Source of the DNA: Anthoceros angustus
Lineage: Eukaryota > Streptophyta > Anthocerotopsida > Anthocerotales > Anthocerotaceae
Length of the DNA: 64,000 nucleotides
Direction: 5' to 3'
Assembly (NCBI GenBank): GCA_010909165.1
Contig: MU008181.1
Coordinates: 558,001-622,000 of the forward strand
Part shown: in pieces, positions 35,837 through 46,135 of the stretch
How the letters are laid out: every line of letters begins with the position of its first letter
Numbering within the stretch: position 1 is the stretch's first letter
Translations under genes and position numbers: made by a program
The notes under the pieces: generated by a model
Database searches by the model: none
What the model was told of the DNA's origin: nothing
What the model saw: the letters and a program-made list of their open reading frames with translations, nothing else

Positions 35837-37005
35837 AATTGAAACTGCTTCAGATGTCGGCCAGTCATTCAGTGCTCCAGCCTAATAATCTGCAGCCATC
35901 GTTGCAAGGGCAGGTGGGACTTCTGAGGCAGTCCCTGGCTCTGTGTAAATTTCATTGTAAAAGCACATGGCACTGCAGGACGGAACTATCACAAAATGGA
36001 GAACTGCCGAAACGTAAATCGCGTCTGAGCTTTATCTGCATGCTTTGTCCGAGTCCGTGCCGGTGCGCTGCCCAGCAGGATCACCATTGGGTTGCCCTCC
36101 TTGTCATTGTCTGATTACTCATCTCTTTGAAATAAAGTGCTAGCTCGATGGCTTTCACTCACCCACAGTCTGGCTCAATGCCCTACCACACAGCTGATTT
36201 GCAATGCTTCAAATGTCACAGCATCGGGTGCCCAGACAAATCTTACAGCATCAGGCGCGCATACAAGTAACACAGCATCAGGTGCGGCCGTACAAATATC
36301 CCAGCATCAGGCGCGGCCAAGCCTTGCTCTTGCATTGTATGGTACAGACGAAGGAGTCGTGGGTACGATGCCGCCACAGCACATGATTTCTCACTCGCTG
36401 TAGTACTTTATTGTTCCGGCCGTGGTCGGGGAAGACGAGTCCTGGCGGTCATCACTTTCAGAACGAAGACACGGACACAAAAACTCAGTGAGACTGTGGT
36501 GGGCGGAAGCTGCCGTCCTCGGCACCCAAAACCAGTGCCACCTCAAAAGAAAGGAAAAGACGGGCGCTCACAGCCACCACTTCTAGCGTGCACGTGGTTT
36601 GCAGTTTGTGAGGACTTTCTTGGATCAGGCAGCCTCTGGCACTGAAATGTCGGCCAGCTGCGCTGCCCGATGCCACAACCTGAGGGCTGAGGACCTTGGG
36701 AGAAAGAGGCGAGTCACCGTCGTGGGTGCCGCGCGCCGTGCTCTTGAAACTGGGATTGGCGAAAGCTCGCTGTAAACCACATCTGCTATGGCAACACTAG
36801 TGCATGTCCCCTCGCTTCAGGGCGATGGCAGCGTGGAGCAAACCGTCCAAATGGGACCCGGCGAAGGTGAGGACAGCTACGTCAAGAATTCCTCCGTGCA
36901 GTCGCACTTGCTTCAGGTCATGGAAGAGCCGCTGTGGCACGGGATTCGAACTGCCTCACGCATTCCACAGATGGGCAACGCCGGGAACGCCCTGCGCATA
37001 GCAGA
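35679..37005 (+). repeat. Segmental duplication, copy 1 (partner 37,145-38,468)
   Basis: The two segments are nearly identical for about 1.3 kb with an offset of about 1,465 bp. They contain a SABATH 3' end, a downstream region with 'aaataaag' polyadenylation-like signals (36,130 and 37,594), a block of 'acagcatcaggcgc' short repeats (36,215-36,330 and 37,680-37,795), and the promoter and start of the next SABATH gene. Differences are single-base indels. Copy 1 ends 218 bp into the reading frame at a rearrangement join. Confidence 0.9.
36788..37005 (+). pseudogene. SABATH methyltransferase 5' fragment
   Basis: The first 218 bases are identical in sequence to the start of the complete gene: MATLVHVPSLQGDGSVEQ, GEGEDSYVKNSSVQ, IPQMGNAGNALRIAD. 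The frame is then cut inside the SAM-binding motif: IAD is followed by foreign sequence instead of LGCATGNNT. The fragment keeps the full promoter copy, so it could be transcribed into a truncated message, but no methyltransferase could be made. Confidence 0.9.
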
Positions 37006-37144
37006 TGTGGGTTACACCGAACTTTCGCCAATCCCAGCAGTACTCTTGGGAAATTGAGCACAGGACACACCGTCGACTCTATTTCTTCTTCCAAATGCAA
37101 ATCAGGTGCGGCCGTACAAATATCCCAGCAGTACTCTTGGGAAA

Positions 37145-37303
37145 TTGAGCAACCTGGTGTTCGAACAGTTCGAGCACGGGATTCAGACCCTTCATCTTGA
37201 ACCTGGTAGAAATATAGACGATTACTTCCTCGGACGTTATGCCGTTGCCCTTCTCACCAGGAGCAGACTAAAACTTTGTTTTCTTGCAACTGGCTCGACC
37301 TGA
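37145..37303 (+). pseudogene. SABATH methyltransferase 3' fragment 2
   Basis: This is a copy of the last about 50 codons (LSNLVFEQFEHGIQTLHLEPG, DDYFLGRYAVALLTR), identical to part of fragment 1. It is joined on its left to the mosaic segment 37,006-37,150. The family C-terminus 'DYF..NYAVALLTRK' is changed to LLTRSRLK in both fragments, so they share a more recent parent with each other than with the complete gene. Confidence 0.85.
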
Positions 37304-38250
37304 ATTGAAACTGCTTCAGATGTCGGCCAGTCATTCAGTGCTCCAGCCTAATAATCTGCAGCCATCGTTGCAAGGGCAGGTGGGACTTCTGAGGCAGTCC
37401 TGGCTCTGTGTAAATTTCATTGTAAAAGCACATGGCACTGCAGGACGGAACTATCACAAAATGGAGAACTGCCGAAACGTAAATCGCGTCTGAGCTTTAT
37501 CTGCATGCTTTGTCCGAGTCCGTGCCGGTGCGCTGCCCAGCAGGATCACCATTGGGTTGCCCTCCTTGTCATTGTCTGATTACTCATCTCTTGAAATAAA
37601 GTGCTAGCTCGATGGCTTTCACTCACCCACAGTCTGGCTCAATGCCCTACCACACAGCTGATTTGCAATGCTTCAAATGTCACAGCATCGGGTGCCCAGA
37701 CAAATCTTACAGCATCAGGCGCGCATACAAGTAACACAGCATCAGGTGCGGCCGTACAAATATCCCAGCATCAGGCGCGGCCAAGCCTTGCTCTTGCATT
37801 GTATGGTACAGACGAAGGAGTCGTGGGTACGATGCCGCCACAGCACATGATTTCTCACTCGCTGTAGTACTTTATTGTTCCGGCCGTGGTCGGGGAAGAC
37901 GAGTCCTGGCGGTCATCACTTTCAGAACGAAGACACGGACACAAAAACTCAGTGAGACTGTGGTGGGCGGAAGCTGCCGTCCTCGGCACCCAAACCAGTG
38001 CCACCTCAAAAGAAAGGAAAAGACGGGCGCTCACAGCCACCACTTCTAGCGTGCACGTGGTTTGCAGTTTGTGAGGACTTTCTTGGATCAGGCAGCCTCT
38101 GGCACTGAAATGTCGGCCAGCTGCGCTGCCCGATGCCACAACCTGAGGGCTGAGGACCTTGGGAGAAAGAGGCGAGTCACCGTCGTGGGTGCCGCGCGCC
38201 GTGCTCTTGAAACTGGGATTGGCGAAAGCTCGCTGTAAACCACATCTGCT

Positions 38251-39414
38251 ATGGCAACACTAGTGCATGTCCCCTCGCTTCAGGGCGATGGCAGCGTGGA
38301 GCAAACCGTCCAAATGGGACCCGGCGAAGGTGAGGACAGCTACGTCAAGAATTCCTCCGTGCAGTCGCACTTGCTTCAGGTCATGGAAGAGCCGCTGTGG
38401 CACGGGATTCGAACTGCCTCACGCATTCCACAGATGGGCAACGCCGGGAACGCCCTGCGCATAGCAGACCTAGGATGCGCCACGGGCAACAACACCGTCA
38501 GAGCTGTGGACAAGCTCCTGGAAAGTCTGGCAGCCCTGTGGGAGTCCAAGTCTGGCCAGCTGCAGCTGCAGCCCTTCCCCAAGGACGTTGAGGTTTTCTT
38601 CTCCGACTTGCCCTCCAACGATTTCAACACTCTCTTCCGGAGCCTGTCGCCTTACGGATCTGGATCCAGGCGCTATTTCGCAGCCGGTGTGCCTGGATCC
38701 TTCTATGGCCCGCTGTTTCCTGCCGCGAGCATCCACGCCTTCACCTGCTTCACGGCGCTGCATTGGCTCTCCCAAATACCGCCCGAGGTCCTGGACAAGA
38801 ATTCCCCTGCATTCAACTTTGACAGGGTTCACGTCCGGGGCGCGAATCCCGCCGTACACCGGGCCTTCGCTAACCAGAGTTCCCGGGATCTCACGGCCTT
38901 CCTCACCAACCGATCTGTTGAGCTGGTACCTGGAGGGTTCCTTGCGCTGGCCGTTGTCGCCAAACCAGACGAGCAGCATCACCGAGCACAACTTTTTGAC
39001 CTCTTCTCAGACATCCTCCACGAGCTAACTGTCCTGGGTGCTATTCCGCGGGGTCTCATTGAGACGTACAACATTCCTATTCACGCCCCGAGTATCGCTC
39101 AGATCAGGCGGGCTGTGGAGGAGGTAGGCGTTTTCGACATCCACGTCCTCCAATCCAGCGATGCCGCCTCCTTCTATCCTGCACACATGTGTGAGGAATA
39201 CCGAGCTGATCTCCGCAAGTTTGCCAGAGACAGTGCTTTGTTCTGGAAGGGGGTCTTCCACACATCCATGGAGGAGCACTTCGGTGTGGAATTGAGCAAC
39301 CTGGTATTCGAGCAGTACGAGCACCATGCTGAGGCCCTTCATCTTCAGCCTGGTAGAAATGTAGACGATTACTTCACCGTAAATTATGCTGTTGCCCTTC
39401 TGACCAGGAAGTAG
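38251..39414 (+). CDS. SABATH family S-adenosylmethionine-dependent carboxyl methyltransferase, intronless
   Basis: This 387-residue frame has the usual family length and no intron. N-terminal GEGEDSYVKNSSVQ is at residues 25-38; Gln38 is the conserved SAM/substrate contact. Motif I, IADLGCATGNNT, is at 71-82 (Asp73), with FFSDLPSNDFN at 116-126, GVPGSFYGPLFP at 146-157 (Ser150, Phe151) and ALHWLSQIP at 169-177 (Trp172, conserved substrate-pocket Trp). The C-terminus is DDYFTVNYAVALLTRK. All key contacts known from plant salicylate methyltransferase are present, so it should be active. SABATH enzymes methylate carboxyl groups of salicylate, benzoates, jasmonate, IAA or gibberellins, and other substrates in seed-free plants; the substrate cannot be told here. 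The start ATG is shared with the 36,788 fragment. Five broken relatives lie around it. Confidence 0.95.
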   Translation: MATLVHVPSLQGDGSVEQTVQMGPGEGEDSYVKNSSVQSHLLQVMEEPLWHGIRTASRIPQMGNAGNALRIADLGCATGNNTVRAVDKLLESLAALWESKSGQLQLQPFPKDVEVFFSDLPSNDFNTLFRSLSPYGSGSRRYFAAGVPGSFYGPLFPAASIHAFTCFTALHWLSQIPPEVLDKNSPAFNFDRVHVRGANPAVHRAFANQSSRDLTAFLTNRSVELVPGGFLALAVVAKPDEQHHRAQLFDLFSDILHELTVLGAIPRGLIETYNIPIHAPSIAQIRRAVEEVGVFDIHVLQSSDAASFYPAHMCEEYRADLRKFARDSALFWKGVFHTSMEEHFGVELSNLVFEQYEHHAEALHLQPGRNVDDYFTVNYAVALLTRK

Positions 39415-39591
39415 ACTAAAACTTTGTTTCCTCGCACCTGGCTCGCCCTGAAGTGAAACGGCTTCATATGTTGGCATGTCATTTAGTGCTCCAACCTAAA
39501 ACCCTGTCATGCTTGTAAGGACAGGTGGAACTTCTGCGGCAGTTCTTACCTCTGTGTAGAATTTGATTATTCAAAAGCAAATGGTTGCAGC

Positions 39592-39861
39592 TCACGGCCT
39601 GCTGTGCTTGTCCACAGCTTGTACGGTGTTGTCGCCCGTGGAGCATCGTAGATCTGCTACGCGCAGGGCCTGCCCGGTGCTGCGCATCTCTGGAATGCGG
39701 GAAGCAGATCGAATCCAGTGCCACAGTGGCGCTTCCACGACCTGAAGAAGATGCGACTGAACGGAGGCATTCTTCACGTAGCTGTCCTCTCCTTTTCCTG
39801 GCCCCATTTCGACGATGTGCTGCCCGCTGCCATCGCCCTGAAGCGACGTGACAGCTCCCAT
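39592..39861 (-). pseudogene. SABATH methyltransferase 5' fragment, inverted
   Basis: On the minus strand the ATG at 39,859-39,861 opens a frame with SLQGDGSGQHIVEMGPGKGEDS, YVKNASVQSHLL and ADLRCSTGDNT. It stops at 39,592, soon after motif I, in which a glycine is replaced by Arg. The upstream minus-strand sequence (39,862-39,905) matches the promoter-proximal wording of the other copies ('gggattggcgaaag' and 'cccacatctgct' before ATG). It is divergent enough to be an older copy. Its leader region was reused in the mosaic at 37,006-37,150. Confidence 0.85.
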
Positions 39862-40299
39862 AGCAGATGTGGGTTACACCGAACTTTCGCCAATCCCAGC
39901 AGTACTCTTGGGAAATTGAGCACAGGACACACCGTCGACTCTATTTCTTCTTCCAAATGCAAATCAGGTGCGGCCTTTCGGTTTTTGTCCCCTTCGCTGC
40001 GAAAGCTCTGCACAGCGCATTCCGCTGCCCGCGCCACGGTATGAAGAAGAGAGAATTTTTTGAAGTCCCTGAACCCTGAAAGCCAAGCATCTTCGACGAA
40101 TAGCTGTGAAAATCCGAGCATCTTCCGGGCATTTTGCGCGAGCCGGCCATCGTTTCCCGCTGTGCTCATTACAGTCGCACACTGTGATGCCGGCCAGCTG
40201 TGCACACTGTCCGATGGCACAACCGAGCGTGGGAAAAATTTTGTCGCGTTGGCGTCGTGTGTGGTGCGGCGCTCAGCATTCCAAGGGTGCTGCCACTGC

Positions 40300-40545
40300 T
40301 GGGATTGGCGAAAGCTCCCTTCTCTGCAACCCACATTTGCTATGGCAGCACTTGCACGTCCCATGGCTTCAAGGCGATGGTGGCGTGGAGCAAATCGTCC
40401 AAATGGGACCGGGCGAAGGCGAGGACAGCTATGTGAAGAATTCCTCCGTGCAGCCTCATGTCCTTCAGGTGGTGGAAGCGCCGCTCTGGCACGGGATTCG
40501 ATCTGCCCTCCGCATTCCAGAGATGGGCAATGCCGGGAACACATC
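40300..40545 (+). pseudogene. SABATH methyltransferase 5' fragment 3
   Basis: The leader 'gggattggcgaaagctcc' and 'cccacatttgctatg' precede a start at about 40,339. The code then gives LQGDGGVEQIVQMGPGEGED, SYVKNSSVQPHVLQVVEAPL and IPEMGNAGN before it is lost at about 40,540, ahead of motif I. No C-terminal part is found downstream. With the inverted fragment at 39,592-39,861 it makes a head-to-head pair separated by about 480 bp of shared promoter-type sequence. Confidence 0.85.
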
Positions 40546-40629
40546 AAAACGGCGTCAATTTCGGCCAATGCCATCACTGGCTACGCTGGGATTGTTGGTA
40601 GACATCGTCAATTCAGGACTTCATGCTTC

Positions 40630-41360
40630 ATGCAATGCCACTCTAACAAGTTGAGCATGATCAGTATCTTGATCAGTATCTTGTGAATTATATGGTGAAG
40701 TAAAATGAAACATTTTTACTAAACATCATTTTGCTTCACTAATTGAGAAACATTATCGATATCTATGGATTTAAAAAAAATAATATTGTACTGAATGATG
40801 AACTGATCATGATCCCATTAGTGACTGGGATTTGCTGGAGTGCCGGATTGGTAGTTGGAATGTCAGCGAAAGTACAGAAACAACGCAAGGGAATGAGAGA
40901 AAGAGACTGGCCATCGCTCGCTCCACAGATTTCATGGAATAAAATGAAGTGGTGGGCGACCACTTCAGCAAGCCTACACTTGTTCACTTCAAGGTAGGTG
41001 AAATGTCTAAAGACGCAAGGGAACGAGAGTGACCATCGCGAGCTCCAGAGATTTAATCGATTAAATCAAGTGGTGGACGACCACTGAAGCAGGCCTACAC
41101 TTCTTCACTCCATGGTAGGTGGTATGTCAGTGAAAAGACGGTAACGACGAAAGGGAATGAGAATGGCCATCGCGAGCTCCAGGATCGATTAAATCATGTG
41201 GTGGGCGACCACTGAAGGAGGCCTACACTTCACTTCGTGGTAGGTGGAAGGTCAGGGAAAAGACGGTGACGACGCAAGGGAGATCGCGAGCTCCAGAATT
41301 TTGATCGATTAAATCATGCGGTGGGCGATCACTGACTTCGTGGTTGGTGGTATGCCATAA
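40630..41360 (+). repeat. Lectin-associated repeat: about four sub-repeats of 100-125 bp
   Basis: Sub-repeats carry 'gaccatcgcgagctccagag', 'atcgattaaatcaagtggtg' and 'gcgaccactgaag' followed by 'gcctacactt'. Copies lie near 40,905-41,010, 41,020-41,110, 41,150-41,230 and 41,275-41,340. They match the sub-repeats upstream of each lectin gene and the block at 21,885-22,275. The leftmost part (40,630-40,860) matches 21,885-22,050. Confidence 0.8.
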
Positions 41361-41364
41361 CCGT

Positions 41365-41515
41365 GGGCATTTAGTGGCCTCCCATTGAAGGGCCATTCAG
41401 CCCCCCATTCCCCCCAAGCGCTCACTTCGGCTCTTGAGCGATATCGATCCCAGGCCATCGACTCGGCCCGTAGCAATGCTTTATGAAGCACCGGGACCAA
41501 TGGCAACAGGTAAAC
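41365..41515 (+). pseudogene. Lectin-locus remnant with internal deletion
   Basis: From about 41,379 the sequence follows the lectin leader ('ggcctcccatt', 'aagcgctcac', 'gagcgatatcgatcccaggc', 'catcgactcgg'). It then jumps at about 41,467 to the 3' end of the reading frame ('cccgtagcaatgctttatg'). The signal peptide and all sugar-binding motifs are missing. This is a fourth lectin locus, older than the triplication, lost by an internal deletion of about 440 bp. Confidence 0.8.
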
Positions 41516-42088
41516 AATTGTGTCCTGGCCCACCCTAGACCTGCGCCTGCAAAGTAGACAACACTTGTTTTAGGGTTTTAGGCGCAGTCGCTGTGGAAGT
41601 GGCCGGGACTGCAGTCTGAGAGGCAGCCCGATCGATAGCACTTCAAGCTTACACTTTGTTGGCAGGGGGAACATGCCAAGGGGAACGTGAGGTTGCACTT
41701 TGAAACTCACATTAAGGCTGTTTAACAAAACTTGCACTTGACAAACAAGACAGTCCCAGGAGCTCCACCAGTCGAGCGCGATGTCTGCTCGACTAAACTT
41801 GGTGGCGGCTGTCACTTGGCCTCCGCGGACTTTGGATTGAAGCGCCAGTTTTCAGTACTTTAGCAGTAGACGTTCAAGACAAAACATCGGCTTGCTGTGC
41901 GCTTATCGAGTCCCTGACTGCTCTCAAGGAAGCGTTGGCCAAGTTCTAACCTTCAAACCCCACTTCTGCTACGAAGCTGTCACATTTCTCCAGAAGGGTT
42001 AGGTTTTGGTTGTAACGTCTCCCTTTTGTGTCACGAGGTATTTCGCTTGTAACATTATCCTTTAGGACAGGCCAGTTCTAAACAATCT
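41516..42088. other. Intergenic, no gene seen
   Basis: The space lies between the decayed lectin locus and the 3' end of TBCE. Frames are short and carry no known domain. The minus strand just below 42,089 should hold the TBCE 3' untranslated region. Confidence 0.5.
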
Positions 42089-45081
42089 TCAGTGTACCGT
42101 AGCCCGGTCGTTTATTAAGATTGTAGACGAACGACTCAGACCCAGGTCCCCCAAAGTTTCCATGTCGTCGTTTAATGGGAAGGGGAATGGAGTGTCCTGC
42201 AAAAAATGACAGAAAGTATTGTTCCTGTTATGACATGAAACGGGGTCAGCTTTACAAAAACCTCGTTACGACTTACTTCATCAGTCAAAAACAAGCACTG
42301 CTCCTGCACTTTCAGCTTGAATATTCCTTCGCACAGAAGTTTAAGTTTGCCCACCTGCCACCCAACTGCCAGGGTCAGCCACTCCATAACAAAAACGATG
42401 AGTGAGAACTGTCTCCTTCATTCCTGCACGCAAATGAAGGTCAAAAGTCAAACTAACCGTAGTTGAAGCAGGCAGCTTCTTACTGACTGGTGCCTTCTCT
42501 CCCACACTTGGCGCCACACAATGGATTGAAATGGCTGCACCAGAGAGAACATAAGCAAATGGATTTTGTTCAACGCCATGTATCCGTGTTCAAATCAAAC
42601 GGCCAGCTGTACCAAAGGGTGAGGTTGAGTATGTACGTAGAAGGGTGGCTGCTAATTTCCTAGATGCAGTGGCACCCCCAATATGCACCGTCTCCACAGG
42701 AATATCGTGAAAGACTCTCAAGAACGTGAACCTGTACAAAAAGGGTGCTCTTAGATCAGCACTGAATCCTCTCACCATATTAAACCAGTACACAGGAATG
42801 GTTTGCACCTTGGATGGCTCTCACATATCGCTGCTTCATTGAATGGCGATGAGGTGCTGACAACGTGGCGCACATATCTGCAAAGAGCAAACCATTGAAC
42901 TTCAACAACGTTGTAGTGATATAGCCATAGCCAACGATTCCCCTGCAGACAGCGAAAGGACAGAACCTTATTTCTGAATCCTTCCGTTCCCGTGGCTTCA
43001 CCTAAAACACCAAGATGATTAATCAGTCAGCCTTTGTTACAGGGAAACCCTGAAAGGTCAACCAAATCTGAGATTATGACACACCTCACTTCCATTTAGA
43101 CTTGTAATCTTGCTCAATCGAGCTATAATCATGAAGCGAGCATAGTCCCCAGCAGCATCAACAACTGGATTCCCTGTGAACCTCACGTCCTGTAAAACAA
43201 ATCTCAACCATCAAAAGCTAAGTCCTGGGAAACAACTGCCTCAACCGTGGTCACCTGGCAAGAATGACCCAATTGCCTACATGTGAACACACTACTTGTT
43301 CTGTAAACTGACAAATACCTTGAGCTGGGGTAAATAGTCCAGAGCATCGATACTAGACCAGTGGGTCAAGTTGTTCTTGGCTGCAGGGAAAACAAATTAC
43401 AAATTCTGGTCACGCCATGCCCATAAACAAACATGAAACTTCCTCAACAAGCAGATAAAAGCTTTATCTTGTACCGAGGAGTAAAGTCTCCAAGTTTGCG
43501 AAATGTAGTGCACTGCTTATCCTTTCCTGGTCAAGACACAGGCCAGTATTTGCCCCAGGAGCGACAGGAAATTGGATATTTTGGATGCTATTCCCGCTAA
43601 GATGCAATTGCTTTAGGCTGCCACGTAGCCACAAAACATGAGCAGTCCACCTTTGAGAATGTACTCAACTTCACAAGAGAGCCGGGGAAACCACCTCTTG
43701 AGCCCAGATAGCTTCATAATCTCTTCCCAGCTGTCAATGATGTTATCTTCCAAATTAAGAAGATGCAGAGATTCAAAACCTTGGACGAGGTGCTCAGAAA
43801 ACGAGCCAGACCCAAATCCATCATCCTTTCCTACAGGCTACGATGAATGGTTAGAGAACATAGACCAGGACCTCAAATCACATCAGGATGATAAAAAAGC
43901 GCATGAGAACAGAAACCGATCTGTCATCACTTCACTTCAAGCACCTCTATGAGCCTTATGAGGTTCCCGGCTAGATGTAAATCTTCTATCTGAGGTACTG
44001 AAACCTTGATCATCTCCACCTGCAGTGCAGCAGAGGCGTATCACCTAGCATCATTTCCCCTTGGCAAAGATGACAGAAATTCCGGCCAAACACAGCAAAG
44101 GTATGAGGCCCTACGTGCTTCCAATTGAGTCTGCAACTGTTAAGCACAAGTGTCTTCAAGTTCGCAAGCACAGGCAAGGGGGGTGCTCCAATGTGTATTC
44201 TGCTGTTGCTGAGATCAAGAACCCTCAGACATGGCAGTTCATCACAGATCCGTCGCACTTCCTGGCCAGCCGCAATGCACAGCATTCAGCTAAATATCGT
44301 ACTACTGACAACAAGACGAAGACACTTGAGGATACTTGAGGACAAGTGACGCTCGCTCACATTCCAGTCAGGCAATAGATTGCCAGTCAAATCCAGCTCC
44401 CTGATGTCTGCAGTTCATCGGGCGACCATCAGTGAAAGAACCTGGCTTAGCTCGTCCATCCACCCCAGTTAGAACCTTACTTGGAGCGCTCGCACGCAAC
44501 TCCCCAGGAGGTCCAGCGGAGCAGACTCCAGAATACATGAGCATCGCTGAAACGAGCACCTCTAGCTGCTTCTGTCTCTCTTCAATTTTCTCCAGTCCTA
44601 CTAACTGTACAGCAACTCGTCTCTGCCGCACTGACACGACATACATCTCCTCTACATCCCACAGCAGGGGGTCAGCAGCAAGAATGTGAGAAAACCTTGC
44701 GCCTACAGCACCCTTGTCACCATTCCGCCCCTCACCATTATCCAGTTCAGCGGACGACGACTTGTAGCGGGCGTTGAGAGCTCCCAACATGCTGACTCCG
44801 CCATTGATGATGTAGGGCCTCACAAACGTCCCCGACTGCTCCCAGGTGGTGTCGAAGTAATGCACACCATTGACAGTGCCATTGTGGCGGCCTTTGCCAC
44901 TGTCCCAGTCCACTCCCACCCAAATGCCCTGGTATCCAGCTACAGGCCCGATGTACATGACTGTGCCAACTTGCATGTTTTTCTCTGCTGAGCTCGCAAC
45001 CTGCACCCGCTGGCCCAAGGCAAAGCCGGTGGTGGATGCAGGGTTTGCAGGAGCAGCCGCTGAGTCCTCCCGCCCCTCCAT
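42089..45081 (-). CDS. TBCE: Tubulin-folding cofactor E (CAP-Gly, LRR, ubiquitin-like), spliced
   Basis: TBCE helps assemble the alpha/beta-tubulin dimer in the cytosol. Exon 1 (45,081-44,481) encodes a CAP-Gly domain (VGTVMYIGPVAGYQGIWVG, DSGKGRHNGTVNGVHYF, SGTFVR). Next come 44,407-44,361, 44,261-44,115, 44,019-43,945, 43,837-43,695, 43,617-43,475, 43,380-43,319, 43,189-43,085 and 43,001-42,967, with leucine-rich repeats (IRELDLTGNLLPDW, LRVLDLSNSRI, LKTLVLNS, LHLLNLEDN, LKQLHLSGNSI) and the signature LNGSEVKPRERKDSEI. Exon 42,830-42,809 encodes YVRAIQ. The C-terminal ubiquitin-like domain is 42,534-42,458, 42,354-42,277 and 42,196-42,089 (VGKLKLLCEGIFKLK, LNDDMETLGDLGL), stop TGA. All stated borders are GT-AG. 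Unresolved: the 42,967/42,830 join gives the wrong phase, and one exon between 42,809 and 42,534 is not identified. Confidence 0.93.
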
Positions 45082-45735
45082 AGCGGATCCCTGCCATGAC
45101 TAGCTCTATTTTCAATGGAATCAGACCAGAGCAGGACAAACCTCCACACACGGGTCATCCATTCCCCAACCACAAGAACATGGCCACAGATCACTGCTTA
45201 CCTCCACTGCAGTCCCAGTGCGGAATTCCAGATTGCACACAACTCGGACATCGGCCAAGCACGAGTTTTCATTAGGGCGTATCCAACTTGTGGACCGTTA
45301 GCTTACTTGCCGGAATCAAGCCACACATTTTGCTTTCACAACTGGGCAAACTCAGGATACACAAAAACAACAATGAATACCTCTCTACCAAATCGGCACG
45401 CCCTTACAAGCTCGTGCTACCTACTCTTGTATTGTTATCTTTTATGACATCTAGACATTGAATTCCTGCAAAGCGTTTCGCTTAACCTTAGATTATGCAA
45501 GGGAGGCAGTCAGGGTCATTAATCTTTATATAGTTAATACTCAGATATTCTTATTATATATTATTTATCGTAAAAATAATGTTAATTTAAAACTTACTAG
45601 GTACTAATACATGGCTAGTTTTAATTTAAAACTTACTAGGTACTAAAACATGGTGGACAAGCTTGTCCAAAAGATATGTACATGTGGGCAATCATTCACT
45701 TGGACCACTCAAGAAGAAGAAAACACTCACTTATA
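45082..45735. other. TBCE promoter side and AT-rich intergenic DNA
   Basis: From 45,082 to about 45,450 is the 5' flank of TBCE. From about 45,480 the DNA is strongly AT-rich. A 30-bp string around 'ttttaatttaaaacttact' occurs twice (45,583-45,610 and 45,618-45,646). No gene seen. Confidence 0.5.
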
Positions 45736-45780
45736 TACATTTGGCTAAATATCAAGGATTTAGATATTTAGCCAAATGTA
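45736..45780. repeat. Perfect 18-bp inverted repeat with 9-nt loop
   Basis: The left arm TACATTTGGCTAAATATC (45,736-45,753) and its exact complement at 45,763-45,780 flank 'aaggattta'. A transcript of either strand would fold into a hairpin. It lies in AT-rich DNA beside LINE-tail-like sequence and may be the core of a small transposon remnant. Confidence 0.9.
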
Positions 45781-45839
45781 TGTGACTTTTACATATGTAT
45801 ATAAATGTATATATTTATTCAAATGTGATTAATTCTTTT

Positions 45840-46135
45840 ATAGGGATTTGAGAGGACATTTGGTCTAGTGATATGCCCAAATGTGTGCTGTGTGTCTAGA
45901 TGACTTGGAACAAATGGACACACATATATTAAAACCCTTGTAGAAGAAAACTTCGCACTTCAACTAGTACCCAGGTTGGGTGCTCACATCCAAATGGGGT
46001 CCCTGCAAAAATGCTTCTGGTGATGGTAGCTTAATCACTTCATGGAGCAAGTTGCTTGGAAACGGAGTCCCATTGCAGCACGTCCGTGATTACTGGACTT
46101 CAATAAAATTGTTTGTTTGTTTGTATGATTCTTGA
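45840..46135 (+). repeat. Repeat related to the LINE-flank sequence at 47.24-47.50 kb
   Basis: Both blocks have the same run of words: 'gtgatatgcccaaatg/catgtccaaatgg', 'caaatggacacacat', 'cccaggttgggtgc/agatggggtgc', 'agcaagttg/acaagttg', 'gtcccat', 'cgtccgtga/ccgtcctta', 'ggacttcaataaaatt/ggacttaaataaaatt'. A third short copy of the end is at 49,250-49,305. The common end followed by T-rich tails suggests 3' ends of a retroposon family. Confidence 0.55.

Noticed and set aside
35509..37303. Reading the SABATH fragments as one gene with introns
   Set aside because: The order of pieces (3' end, then 5' end, then 3' end) does not match the protein, and the inner motifs are absent, so they are separate fragments.
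39774..40577. 267-codon open frame on the minus strand
   Set aside because: It overlaps the inverted leader and the plus-strand SABATH 5' fragment in antisense. The text is the antisense shadow of SABATH coding plus leader DNA.
44432..44991. Plus-strand open frames within TBCE
   Set aside because: Antisense shadows of the CAP-Gly exon; the minus strand has a clear domain match and splice sites.
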